From the NCBI GenBank assembly GCA_030847615.1, contig JAUMIR010000001.1:385436687-385500686 (forward strand): DNA of 64,000 nt, in the 5' to 3' direction. Origin of the DNA: Gambelia wislizenii (Eukaryota; Chordata; Lepidosauria; Squamata; Crotaphytidae). A model generated the notes under the pieces. The model was not told the DNA's origin. It was given only the letters and a program-made list of their open reading frames with translations, and did not search any database. The first letter of the stretch is position 1; every line of letters starts with the position of its first letter. The position numbers were made by a program, and so were the translations under genes. Shown here in pieces: positions 1 to 10,959 of the stretch.

Positions 1-2335
1 TGATTCTGTGTAGTCTTAAGGGACACAGGTACCAACAACTATCACCCTAACAATAACCTTCTTTACAGTTGCAGACAGCAGCTTATATGGGACAGATCTC
101 CAAATTCTACCCAATTTATTTTCAGAGATCTGTTCTCCAAGCTCAGCTTCCCTTCCACCTTTTTATTGACCCATATGTAATCTCAATAATAATTTTATAA
201 ACCTCAGAGGCCAGTCCCTTAGTTTTATTAGAAGTGTCAATATGTCTCTGAAATTATAATGGTTTGGAGTGGATTCTTATCCCTATATAATCTAGGACTT
301 CAAATCTTTTCAGCCAAGGCTATATGCTTCCATTTTTTCTCCTGCTTGTCCTTCTGATATTGGTCTTCTTATATTGATTTCTAAGCCTATATACCCCCCC
401 TTTTTTTTTCAAATGACAAACCAGATAAATTTATCACCTTCACGAAAATTAATGTGTATTAAGAAGGGGCATAGAGGAGACTGAGGTGCAGAAATATTAT
501 AACATAAGTAAACCATATCCTGAGAAATTTTCAGTCTACTTCAATTTTTTCCTAAAAACTGGTAGAAAGATAAAGGCATTGGCTATAACTAAAATGACAT
601 CCCTTTCTATTTGAACCCATGCAACTGTACCTTAAGATTTAATCAATATAGTAAGTTGTATCAACTGAAATGTCAAATAATATTTCTCTAAATTCAGAAT
701 TGCAAGTGCCCCCTCCATTTTAACTTTATTATATTTCATCCCATTAACAAATCTAAGTTTTCCCCCTGCAATAAACTGTTCAATATTTATTTGCCAGTTT
801 TTCAGATGTTTTGTTTGACCCAGGGTTTAAGGAGATAGTTTGAGAAAGAAACATGAATTTGGGTAAAATATAAACTTTTACCAATGCTATTTTACCTAAT
901 ACTGGCAGCTTTAAATCAGACCATTCTGTCAGTTTTAGCTTGACATAAAAATATTGCTGCTTATAATTTTGAAGTATCAGTTGACTGAAATCCTTTCTCA
1001 GAGGGACACCTAGGTATCTAATCTAAGAGTAGCTGAGGGACAAACCTGAGATTACCTGAATTTGTTTCTGTTCCTCTACTGAGGTGCTGATACAAAACAA
1101 TTTTGACTTCTTCTAGTTGATTTTCAAGCCAGAATGCTCACAGAAAGCCTTCAAAAGTATTATTTTTAAAACCCTGGATGGCTGAAATTATACCTTGGTC
1201 AGCTATTGGTGAACTTTAAAAACTTTTTTTATTGTCATCCAACTTTTTAATTGGGAGTATCCATAAAATCTGATAAAGCTTTCAAATTTGAAGGCTCAGC
1301 TGTACAAAACTGATTATAATATTATTTCAATACACTACAAATTTCCCTTGGAGAAGCATACCAGAACCCCCTTCCCATCTTTAACCGTATTGACTGATCT
1401 TTTTTCTGTTCATTTTTCACCCCTCTAACCAGCAAATTTGATTTTTTGCTACCAAATTCATAATAAGTCCTCTGTGTATAAATGAGAGCCTTTCTGACCT
1501 TGTCCATCTTTACAGCTTCTAGTTCTGCTCTTCTTTAGGATAATTCACTCCAAACACTTGTATCATCTATTTCCTTATGTTTCTTCAATGATTTTTGTAT
1601 TTGCCTCTCTAGTTTAATTTTAAGCTTATCTTTATCTTTTTTTCAAGAAGGAGACTTCCTTTATAAAGTGTCCTCCAAGGACAATTTTTAAAAGAATCCC
1701 ACAGAAAGGCAGATGTAATATTGGGTGTCCTATTTTCTTAATAAAATGGTTTTATATTTTTCTTTATTTTATCTAGTATATCTGTGTTTAAGTAATAAGC
1801 TTGAATTTAGCTTCCAGATAGGGATTTGAGGGCGCTGGGGGGGAAAAGATGCCCATTTGATTTGTTTTATAGAATGATCTGAAATATGGTCAGGAATGAA
1901 ATTCATATCATATTTGGTAGAGGCAACTGCATCTGAATGCCAGGATATGATATATTCTAGAATAGGTGTAATATTTCCCTGAGTAGAATGTATAGTCCCT
2001 AACTTTTGGATAGAGCCACCTCCAAGCATCTACTAAATCAAATCTCCTAAGCTGCTGCTGTAGCTTTTTCCTTTCTGTGTTTTGTCTTCTATTTTTAGCT
2101 GTACTGTCCAGTTTGGGGTCAAATATATACCTGGTGTCACCTCCCAAAATTATATAACCTATTGCAAACTTATCCAGAGCTGATCACATTTTAGCAGCTT
2201 GTCCATGACTGGGATAATAATAAGGACTGAAAGTTAAATTCCTATTACCACTTTTACCTTTCAGAAAAATAAACCTACCATCGGGTCTCCTTAAACAGTC
2301 ATGAAATAACCTCATATCGCCATGTTTTAGAAACT
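1..2335 (-). mobile_element. L1 LINE fragment (endonuclease to reverse transcriptase/C-terminal part), old
   Basis: Reading right to left gives recognisable L1 ORF2 pieces in several interrupted frames. Around 2330-1900 is the endonuclease, with GRFIFLKG, then FDPKLD, then DYTFYSGKYYTYSRI. Around 1500-1320 is the linker (YYEFGSKKSNLLVR, then the FWYASPREI stretch). Around 1150-900 is the thumb region (CEHSGLKIN, YLGVPLRKDF). There are many stops and frameshifts, so it is a dead copy. The 3' end is probably outside the window. The flanking AT-rich DNA to about 2730 shows nothing else. Confidence 0.8.
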
Positions 2336-4694
2336 ATTATTGCAAAAACAAAACAAAAAAAACACACTCAAGCTTTAGAATTCTAAGCACTGAATTGTTT
2401 ATCAAACAGGGAGGTTGATAATATTTTCTCTCTGTTCTTCCTTGCAAGCAATTCCTAAAGCTTAAGTAGATGGCAGAAGGGCAACACACCTTATCAAATT
2501 ATGGTATATAGAAAGATTGTCCAAAGTACAGTAATTGAGTATATTCAGAGGCATGAAGAGAGAAAGTATTATTTTATTTTGGTTTTGTAATGAATGCATG
2601 TGTTATATAGATTGTATAGGACCATATATAATCTATTTAATTGCTATAACTCATTTAATATGATATGAACATCTGAGTAATCCATCATGTCTGATTCTGC
2701 ATTGCTTCCCCCTTTTGTTAGTACCTATTTATTTATTTATCACTTCCTGGCCCACAAGGGCTCCCAAGGTGATGAACAAATAATAAACATATTTTTAAAA
2801 CACGTCTAAAATACACTTCAAAAAGACCTAAAAGCAGTCTTTAAAAAAATCCTAGAATTTGGTTTTGAAACGGTTAAAACAGTGTTGTGCCATACAGAAC
2901 AACACGGATTTGTCTGCCTGTTGGAAGCTTAAAGGAGATGGGACCAGCCTAATTTTCTTTAGATGGCAGTTCCACAGTTGAGGCTCTGCTACAGAGAAAG
3001 CCCTGTTACATGTACTCACCAACCTAACTTCAAAAGGTGTTGAGACATACAATTGGATCTCCTCTGACCTCAAATTTCTGGCAGGTTCATATGGGAGAGT
3101 GTGGTCTTTCAGATATCTCAGCCCCGAGTCATTTAGGGCTTTGTAGGTCAACACCAGAACTTCTAATTGAGCTTGGAAACAAATTAGAAACCAGTGCAGT
3201 TCTTGCAGTACTGATGTTATATATAGTCTCTAAAAGGCATACCTGACACCAGTCTGGTTGCTGCATTTTGCACTAGCAGCAGATTCCGAATGCTTTTCAA
3301 GGGCAGCCCCACATAAAGTGCATGACAGTAGTCTAACAGAGAGGTAACTAAGGCATGAACCACTGTGGCTAGATCTGCCTTCCCCAAGGAAGGATGCAGG
3401 CACTGCACCAGTCAAAGCTTGGCAAAAGTATTCTTGGCCACTGAAGCAACGTAGTTTCCCATGAGCAGCTCCGGGTCCAAGAGCACCCCTAGGCTACAAG
3501 CCTGATCGTTCAGAGGGAAAGCAATCCCATCCAGAGCAAGCTGTGATCCAAATCCCAGGTTAGTTTTCCTACTGACCAGCAGCATTTCCATCTTGTCTGG
3601 ATTAAGCCTCAGCCTATTCACCTGCATCCAGACAACAATTCAGTACTACCACAGCCTACTTAATATTAACTTCTTATTCAGTTGTTCCAGTTTTTTGGTA
3701 GAATTGCTTGATATTCTGCTTATATTTTTATAAGATAAAATATATCTTATATTTCTATATAAGATCTAGTTTTGTAACACCTCCTGCAACCATAACAAAC
3801 TGGTTCATAATTTTGTTATAATTATACTCACAAATTTCCTAACAAATATTATAATATACGTTCATTTTATTAAGTCTTGCACATCATCTATTTTCCTGAT
3901 TGGTTCCTTTTTTGTTGGTACTTTTATGTAAATCTAAACAGTATTAACATATTATTAATATTTAGTATCTTACAATTTGTAACATGTATTTTAGGCTCAT
4001 GTTTCTAACTCTGATGATTTTTATTCACTATATAATAAAATATGGGAAAAGAAATAAAAGAGACACATAAATGCAGTAAATAAAGCAGCATTCCCAATTT
4101 TCTGACTCATCATTTCCCAAATATTTTTAGTTTTCTTCAAGCTAGCTTATTTTTATAAGAGAAGCACTTATTAAAAAGAATTGAAAAATAAAGTTAGACA
4201 TAGAATTAACAGCTTTATACTAGATTAACTGGCAATGAAGGAGCCATGATAGGTAGCCACAGTCAATACTGATCTGTGGGTGTTCCATAAACAGATTACT
4301 CCATACTTGTGAATACTCTGTTCAACCATTATAGTGGGCAGGTGAAGCCTAATGTTACAAAAGTAGAAGATAAGACTTTGGAATGTATTTCCTCTCCCTC
4401 CCCAAGCATCCTACTGTACCACCTAAAGGCTCTCCAAAGGATTGGGGTACCTACAGAATATTGTATCATGTGGTTCTGCATAAGTCAAGAAACAAACAGG
4501 CAAACTATAAAAAGCCCCTCCACTCCCGCTTTGCTCGATTTTCAGTAATTCTCCTCTCCCACTGCAGGCTGGTAAGAGACAACTCACAATGGTCTAGGGA
4601 GGCTTCCCAGGATGACCAAGAGGAACACAGGGAAGACAAGAGGAAGAGAAAGATCTGTTCTGCAAAATGCCTTGCATTTACACAACACTGACTT
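2336..4694. other. Intronic DNA outside the L2: 2336-2734 and 3646-4694
   Basis: Apart from the L2 fragment, this stretch is AT-rich intron. 2336-2734 has a short A-rich run near 2345-2365 and no recognisable element. 3646-4694 has no coding signal; the short open frames at 4309-4691 lack any family resemblance or splice context. Confidence 0.5.
2735..3645 (-). mobile_element. L2 LINE, 3' part with reverse-transcriptase C-terminus
   Basis: On the minus strand the frames read NRLRLNPDKMEMLLVSRK, then SLGVLLDPELL, then ATVVHALVTSLLDYCHALYV, then LTYKALNDSGLRYLKDHTLP. This is the C-terminal half of the vertebrate L2 reverse transcriptase. The 3' end at about 2735 carries the TTTA-type repeats and the CCCAAGG...TTCCTGGCC tail seen in L2 copies. 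It is 5'-truncated near 3645, as usual for target-primed insertions, and frame changes show it is inactive. Confidence 0.85.
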
Positions 4695-5148
4695 AGAATC
4701 ATAGAATTCTTAGAGTTGGAAAGAGCCATCAAGTCCAACCCCCTGCTCAATGCAGGAACTCCATCTAAACAAGCATTCCCAGCAGGTAGCTCTCCAGTCT
4801 CTTTTTGAAGACATCCAGAGGAGACCTCACCACCTCTCTAGATAATTGATTCCATTGCTGAACTGTTCTTACCATCAAGAAGTTCTTTCCAATACTCAAT
4901 CAAAATCTACCCTCCTATATAAAACCACTGCACTTGGTCCTACCCATTGGGGCAACAGAGAACAATCCTGTACTCTTCTCTCTGTGACACCTCTTTAGAT
5001 ATTTAAATTACAATCATGTCACCCTTCAGTTCTCTCTTCACCAGGCTGAACATGCCCAACTCTCTCAACCTTTCCTCATAGGTTTTGTATTCATACATCT
5101 TAGCATCCTTGTTGCCATTCTCTGAACCCACTCCAAATTGTCTATATC

Positions 5149-5284
5149 AACGGTGCACAACCAGTGGCCCTCCAGGTGTTTTGGCCTCCAACTCCCAGAA
5201 GCCTGAGCCAGCTGGTCCAATGATCAAGAATTCTGGGAACTGGAGGCCAAAACATCTGGAGGGCCACAGGTTGTGCACCACTGG
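5149..5284. mobile_element. hAT-like MITE with 8-bp target duplication
   Basis: A 136-base palindromic insertion flanked by the direct repeat TCTATATC (5141-5148 and 5285-5292). The terminal arms of about 40 bases are inverted copies (GGTGCACAAC near both ends, and GGCCCTCCAG followed by the GTTTTGGCC core). The 8-bp duplication and short non-coding length fit a non-autonomous hAT transposon. It sits cleanly inside the CR1. Confidence 0.85.
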
Positions 5285-5408
5285 TCTATATCCTTCTTAA
5301 AATGAGGGACCCAGAAATTAATGCTGTACTCCAGATGAAGCCTGACTAGAGCAGAAGATAATAGGACTATTACTCCCCTTGACTTGGAAACTATACTTCT
5401 GTTATTAC

Positions 5409-5862
5409 AGGCTAAAGTAACAACAATAATTTATTTGTATAAGGCACAATGGCCATTACAACAACCATAGAATTCACTAGATAACATCTGCTCTTAATCT
5501 GCAGAAAAAGCTTTATCAACTCATAAACAGGAGAAGGGAAGTTGTTAGATCAGGCAACAAGTGGTCAAGTGACAAAACAGACTGCCATAACATTCCGTCT
5601 ACAACATTTGCAATTCACAGCTGTTGTTTTTATAAAATTACAGTGGATCTTTTGAGCAGCTACAGCAAAAGTAGCAACCTTAAGGGTGATAAATTTTGAA
5701 CTGTCTGCCAGCAGATCACAAATAATGTCATGCTGCAACCAACCTGCCCTTGCTTTCAAAAGCTCACTCAGGAAATGTCCCCAGGGATCCTCATATAAAG
5801 GGCAATATAAAAGAGAGTGGACTAGGTCTTCCACTTCCCCCGAACCACAAATGCAAAGCCAC
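5409..5862 (-). mobile_element. LINE C-terminal fragment nested in CR1
   Basis: On the minus strand an 89-codon frame includes LVHSLLYCPLYEDPWGHFL and later ITLKVATFAVAAQKI. This resembles the C-terminal tail of LINE ORF2 proteins, where a H-x-L-x-x-C-P-x-Y motif follows the reverse transcriptase. I cannot assign the family. The surrounding CR1 sequence stops at about 5408 and resumes at about 5863, so this is a secondary insertion. Confidence 0.5.
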
Positions 5863-6107
5863 TGTATTATTTGCCTTCTTTGCTACAGCATCACACTGCT
5901 GGGTCATGTTCAATTTATGTTCAACAATAATCCCAAGATTTTTTCCACATTCACTACTGCTAAGCCAAGTATCCCCTAGGTTATTCTGACCAATCTAAAA
6001 GCTCAGCACCATGTTTGCTGGGTTTTGTGGGGAAACCTACATACAGGCTAGTGAACAACAGGGCTTATTTGGTAGTTAATGCTTCTGGACTGTAGCATCT
6101 ACAAGAA

Positions 6108-6287
6108 GGGCTGTAGCTTAGTAGTACATCAGTTGATTTGTATTCCACCAGTTAAAAGGATTGAAGAATCTCAGAGACCAGATTGAGAAATTCCCTGTTT
6201 AAGAATCTGGATAACTGCTTCTAGTCAAAATAGATAATACTTGGCTGGATGACTCAATCATTTCACACAGTATAAGGCTAGCTGTTC
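6108..6287 (+). mobile_element. tRNA-derived SINE, diverged
   Basis: It begins GGGCTGTAGCTTAGTAGTAC, which resembles a tRNA A-box leader, and has CACCAGTTAAAAGGATTGA in the body and CACAGTATAAGGCTAGCTG near the end. This pattern matches a common squamate tRNA-derived SINE whose tail reads cagtataaggcag. The B-box region is badly worn, so it should be transcriptionally dead. Confidence 0.55.
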
Positions 6288-7115
6288 CTGGAACAAAGAG
6301 GAGTAGAAGTGGATGAAGTGTCCCTTAAGAAGTAGTAGTAGTAGTGCTTGTTATTTTAGAAATGGCATAAAAGAAAGATGAAAAGTAAAGAAAATAATAA
6401 ACAATGTTACCATTTTGTAATAAAGGCCATTTCAAAACTGATATGATTAGACAACCTCATTGCTGAGAAAAGGAGTGTGATGTCTTGCACAAGCCTTCCA
6501 CGGGTCTTTTGATAATTTGCCTGTCAATTAATGCCAAGTGCCAACAGAAAAAGACAAATAAGGTTTGACTTTCAGCTGTAAACCTGGCTAAAAGCTTAAG
6601 AATCCTTTAACATACTCATTTTGACTTACAATCAGAGGGAAATATTTTTCAGTTGAAGAGATTAATCCAAAGGTGAAGGCATCAGTTAATGCAATACTTT
6701 TTCCCCCAATCAGTTCCCAACCAAGAACATAATTAGACATATTATCAATTAAATGTACAACTAAGCCAAATGGAACATTACTATTTAGGAATAAAAATAG
6801 TACAGAACACCATAAATTCTGCATTACTTGAAGCTCAAATATTTTTCTAAATAGCAATTAGACATTTATGTCCAAGATGTCCTTATCAAGTGATGAAGTA
6901 TTAAATACATTTTATAGCCATCATCCAGCACCTTATTTAAAAGAAAGGTAAACAAAAGGAGTAAATAAGCAGTAAATGTTGCTTTTCCCTTTGTGCAGCA
7001 ACACAGAATACTAAAATAATTGACCTTTCAAAACAAGGACTCTAATCCAGTCATCCAGAAACCAAGTGCACCTAAGAGGTTTCCAATTAATCATCTATTT
7101 TAAGTCTTGTGTCTC

Positions 7116-7810
7116 TGTGAGACTATGCTTGCATGTATGATTGTGTGTATGTATGGGTTCCTGGTGAAACAAGGGCCTTAAATTGAACCAAGAAAATGGA
7201 TACCGTGCAAAGCATTGCTTGAGGCATAACTTGGAAGCCAGACGGAAAAAAGGAGAAAATTTGGAAGCTGAGATTAGGTGCTGGCCAAGCATAACCACAG
7301 ACAATGAGACCTGATAACTTGATTTGGGAGCGTTCTGTACAAGTGAGTGGACTGCTGGCCAGGCATGACAGAGACAATACCAGCTGTCGGCATGATTGAG
7401 AAAGTTCTGAGGGAACATGGAACACGCCTTGATCTGCCCAAGGAAATGTCATGAGATCATGCCAGCTCAAAAAGCATGCAGTTCTCAAGGAAGGAGATGG
7501 AAAAGGTATAAGAGCTGGGACATTTTCGGCTTTGCTTTCATGGTTCCTGTACCCACAGCTACAGACCATCCACGCCTTCATGGACATCTGATCACCATTC
7601 AGAGAAGGATTGTTGTGAGTATGTGGTGTGAGTGTGTGTGTGAATGGAAAAGAGCTCTTGATAGTTAAATGAATGTCTTATGTCTAAATAAATGTTACAT
7701 GCATAGTGACTGAAAACCAAATTTGGTCTCTCTGTGCCTTTTTGCCTGTCACTTGTCTGGGAAAATCTTAAACACTACCTGATTAAAAGGACCTCTATGT
7801 GGTCATAACA
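7116..7810 (+). mobile_element. Probable solo LTR, TG...CA with 4-bp duplication
   Basis: The 695-base block begins TGTGAGAC and ends CATAACA (TGT/ACA inverted ends) and is flanked by TCTC at 7112-7115 and 7811-7814. Inside, in the right order, are a possible TATA signal (GGTATAAGAG, about 7505), a GTGTGTG stretch and a polyadenylation signal (AATAAA in CTAAATAAATG, about 7687) followed by a GT-rich downstream region. No gag or pol sequence is next to it, so this is a solo LTR. The open frames in both directions here are incidental. Confidence 0.6.
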
Positions 7811-8824
7811 TCTCTTCTCTATCAAATGTGGATGAAAGAAGCAAAAAGCCATTTCAGCCAAAGTAGTACTGTCTTCAGATACAAACCAGGATGCAGCCTC
7901 CTTATTAGGAACTAAAGGTCAATCATGGAAAAACTCTCTTTGATATCTATTTCTATTTACCGTACCTTTTGTCTTTCTCAAATATTAAGGCAGAGAAAAG
8001 CTGAAATAGGAATTAAAAAAAAGAATGCTACAGAGCTAACATTCATGGACATGTACTCAGAACTCCCCCAATAACTATAAAAACTATAAAAGCCTACTGA
8101 GCTGATGCATTCATTCACTTTATGGAATTAGATATTGGGAATGACTGTGTATGAAGGATTAAATCCATCATTAGTCCTTGTTTGAGTATACCTATTGAAA
8201 TGAATGGAATTTCTTAATCACAACTACAGTAACTGAAATTTTAATGGATCTACCCTAGGTAGGACCAATATTAAATTTAGCCATTAATTTTAGCCCAAAG
8301 TCTCTTGACCCATTCAACTGGCTTAAGAAGGCAAGGGGACAGGCTTACATACGTTTTATTGGCTTTTGGCTGCAGATTATTTTTAAAAAAATTACAAATG
8401 AACAAACTGAGAGACTTCTTTTTTTAAAGGCTGCCAACAGGCTGCTTAGGGTGTTGTTCCTATGATACATATTGTTAATCTATATGTGATAATGATCTGT
8501 AGATACAGTATCACATACACAAACATTTCCCTGATTTACATTTCTAGGAATAATAACCAAAATAACCTGGAAGAAAAACTAGAAGAGTGGGAAACCATTT
8601 CTGTCTTCTTCTCCCCACTCTCTCCCAATATTGTCCCCCCCTCACCTTTGTTGGCAACATTCTGCAGAATTACCTAGGTAAGAATAGCTACGTGTGTGTT
8701 ATCTTTATGATCAGCATGTTTGATTACCACTGGTGTTCCACTGCACATACTGAGATGGAAATTGACAGCTGAAATGTAACAGGGAATGTGCCAGATGTGA
8801 AAAGAGAGAATTAAGACAAACTAT
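7811..8824. other. Intronic DNA without recognised features
   Basis: No exon, RNA gene or clear element was recognised. The short frames at 8462-8772 have no domain resemblance. Confidence 0.4.
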
Positions 8825-9040
8825 GGGGTCATCTACATGGCTGTTTTACCCCAGCTTGCTCTCATTCCAGAGCCTTGCAGTCCAAACAATGCAGGGCATT
8901 TACCCTGATCTGCTCCCAGGCAATCCAAACAACCCCCAGGGCAGACATAGGGTTGGAGTGGGGCAAGCCAGGATAGGGCCTCATTTTTAATCATTTTTTT
9001 TACCCCAATTTACATTGCAAAAACCTGATCCGGCCCCATG
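8825..9040 (+). mobile_element. Harbinger-like MITE fragment
   Basis: Begins GGGGTCATCTACATGGCTG, a terminal type shared with other elements in this window (28.5 kb and 24.1 kb start with related GGGG-x-TCATYTACAC or GGTT-x-TCTAGAC ends). No matching right terminus is visible before the CR1 that starts near 9225, so it looks truncated. Confidence 0.35.
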
Positions 9041-9224
9041 TGTCCACAGGAGTTTGTCCAGCATGCTGTTCCTCACTGCCACCACCAGCTTTCTGGCTTT
9101 CCCAAAAGCCAGGCAGGGGCTCCTCAACATGTGAATGAAGCTGGGCACATACAGGGGGCCTGTGGTCACAGGTTCCAGGACCCCTGCCTGGTTTCTGTGT
9201 TAGTGGGGGAAATGGAGGTGACAA

Positions 9225-9960
9225 TGCTACTGTTAGGTGGATTTGTAATTGGTTGACTGACTGAACCAAAGGGTCCTCACCAAAGGCGCCTCTTAATCCT
9301 GGAGAGAAGTGACTAGCGGGGTGCCACAAGGTTCTGTCCTGGGCCCAGTGCTATTCAGCATCTTTATAAATGACATCGGTGATGGAATAGAGGGCATGCT
9401 GATCAAATTTGCAGATGACATAAAACTAGGATGGGTACCTAATACTCCATCGGACATGATAAGAATTCAAAATGACTTTAACAGATTAGAGAACTGGACC
9501 AAAACTAACAAAATGAATTTCAACAGGGGGAAATGTAAGGCACTACGTTTAGGCAGAAAAAATGAAATGTGCAGATATAGGATGGATGACACCTGGCTTG
9601 CTGGCATGTGAAAGGGACCTAGGAGTCTTAGTAGACCACAAGCTGAACATGAGTCAACAGTGTAATGTGGCAGCTAAAAAAAGCAAATATGTTTCTAGGC
9701 TGCATTTAATAGGAGTATAATGTATAGATTAAATGAAGTAATAGTGCCACTCTTTTCTGCTTTGGTCAGACCACACCTGGAAGATTGTGTCCAAGTCTGG
9801 GTACCACAATTCAAGAAGGATATCAACAAGCTAAGCAGAATGTGTTCAGACGAGGGTGACCAAAATGGTGGGAGGTAGTGAAGCCATTCCCTAAGAGGAG
9901 CAGTTTAGGCTGGGTATGTTTCGCCTATGACTCTATATTCTATGAACTCAAAGGATACAA
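9225..9960 (+). mobile_element. CR1 LINE reverse-transcriptase fragment
   Basis: A 100-codon frame at 9309-9611 reads TSGVPQGSVLGPVLFSIFIN and contains the catalytic KFADDIKLG motif, then NRLENWTKTNKMNFNRGKC. After the stop the reading continues in another frame (DLGVLVDHKLNMSQQC). It ends near 9950 with CTCTATATTCTATGAAC, a worn CR1 tail joined after internal deletion. The catalytic FADD is intact but the copy is fragmentary and frame-broken. Confidence 0.85.
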
Positions 9961-10059
9961 AAATTAGCAATCTTTGATTTCATGTATAAAGTTGTAGAAG
10001 CTTGTAGTACTGAACTACATGATAAACAGGAGGTGTATGACTTAAAAAAAATAACAGCA

Positions 10060-10200
10060 CAAATTGTTGTTGTTATTGTTATTATCATTTATTTATATAG
10101 CACCATTGATGTACATGGTGCTTTACAAAAGGTTACAGAATAAAACAGTTATTACCAGAGTATTGTAATACATAGAGCAATGCCAGTTTACTTGAAATGA
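10060..10200 (+). mobile_element. LINE/SINE 3' tail with short palindrome
   Basis: TTATTTATATAGCACCATTG is followed by ATGTACATGGTGCTTTACA, giving the near-palindrome GCACCATTGATGTACATGGTGC at about 10101. This short block is a frequent reptile repeat tail related to L2/CR1-type elements; I cannot name the family. Confidence 0.4.
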
Positions 10201-10250
10201 AGGTATTGCAGAAGGGATGCCTAACATTTACCCCATATTGTCCCTGATGT

Positions 10251-10800
10251 TGTCATGATGGCCTGCCCAGCCATCATGGAGATTCCATCTACAAACTCTG
10301 TAGTTTACAGCAGTGGAAAATTCAATTTCCTGGATTCCATACCATCAGGTATGGCTAAGGGAGTGGGAACCTTATTTACTAAACAGGACATCCCATCACC
10401 TGACTGGAGAGCCAATCAGAAGTTGGCAAGGCAGAACCAATCAGAAATGACCACACAAGAACTAAAAGTTCTGGCTCCCTTTGTTCTGAGAGACCACATG
10501 CTCAAGACTCTGGAAAAAGCCATGGCTTAGCCATCTTCCTGGGAGCAGATGGAGAGAGCCACATGGCTAGCACACAAGAAGCTAAACTGTGATAATAGAG
10601 ATTGGGGGGAGACAATTTTCCTCAGGGGCCTTTTTAGTCATCTGCACGCTTGCAGAAAGTATGGGATGAGTCTTTCCTAAATCTTCGTTTGCGAAGAAAA
10701 GCCAGAAAGAAGGTGGCAAAACAAGAGAAATCCCTCGGGTTTGGGATAGAATAAAGGGCAACCCTGGAGCTTCAGGCAGAAGAAACTCTAGGGTCGGCCT
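10251..10800 (+). mobile_element. Truncated LTR plus leader of the same retroelement family as 19.2-22.8 kb
   Basis: Starts TGTCATGATGGCCTGCCCAG and runs parallel to the LTR at 19238 through CCAATCAGA, AGTTCTGG, CCTTTGTTCTGAG, AACTGTGATAA and GGGGGAGA (to about 10625). It then jumps to leader sequence (GGTGGCAAAACAAGAG, CTCGGGTTTGGGAT, GAAACTCTAGGGTC) matching 19986-20070. The internal jump shows a deletion that removed the 3' half of the LTR. The 91-codon frame inside has no coding meaning. Confidence 0.7.
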
Positions 10801-10917
10801 TCACAGATGTATATACTCCTCCTCCTGTTGCCCAAACTGATTTTCTTGCCTAAACATTTCCAGGTACAAATTATCCTCCCCTTCCCCCCTATTGCCCATA
10901 CCTGCCATGGGGAAGTA

Positions 10918-10920
<3 letters not shown>

Positions 10921-10957
<37 letters not shown>
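10921..10957. repeat. (TA)n microsatellite
   Basis: About 18 uninterrupted TA units. Such a run can extrude as a cruciform and is probably length-polymorphic. Confidence 0.95.

Positions 10958-10959
<2 letters not shown>

Larger units (their letters stand above)
4695..6045 (-). mobile_element. CR1 LINE 3' part (minus), interrupted by two later insertions
   Basis: The CR1 3' terminus is at 4695 (AGAATCATAGA, complement of the CR1 ATTCTATGATTCT tail). The element then runs through the conserved 3' region (TTGGAAAGAGCCATCAAGTC, AACCTTTCCTCATAGG). It is interrupted by an hAT-like element at 5149-5284 and again by a LINE-like piece at about 5409-5862. CR1 sequence resumes with CACACTGCTGGGTCATGTTC up to about 6045. 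The interruption order makes the CR1 the oldest of the three. Confidence 0.8.

Noticed and set aside
6588..6857. 89-codon minus-strand hydrophobic frame
   Set aside because: Looks membrane-like but has no homologous feel, no splice sites and AT-rich composition.
7123..7587. 154-codon minus-strand frame
   Set aside because: It lies inside the probable solo LTR and runs opposite to its promoter and polyadenylation signals; no domain.
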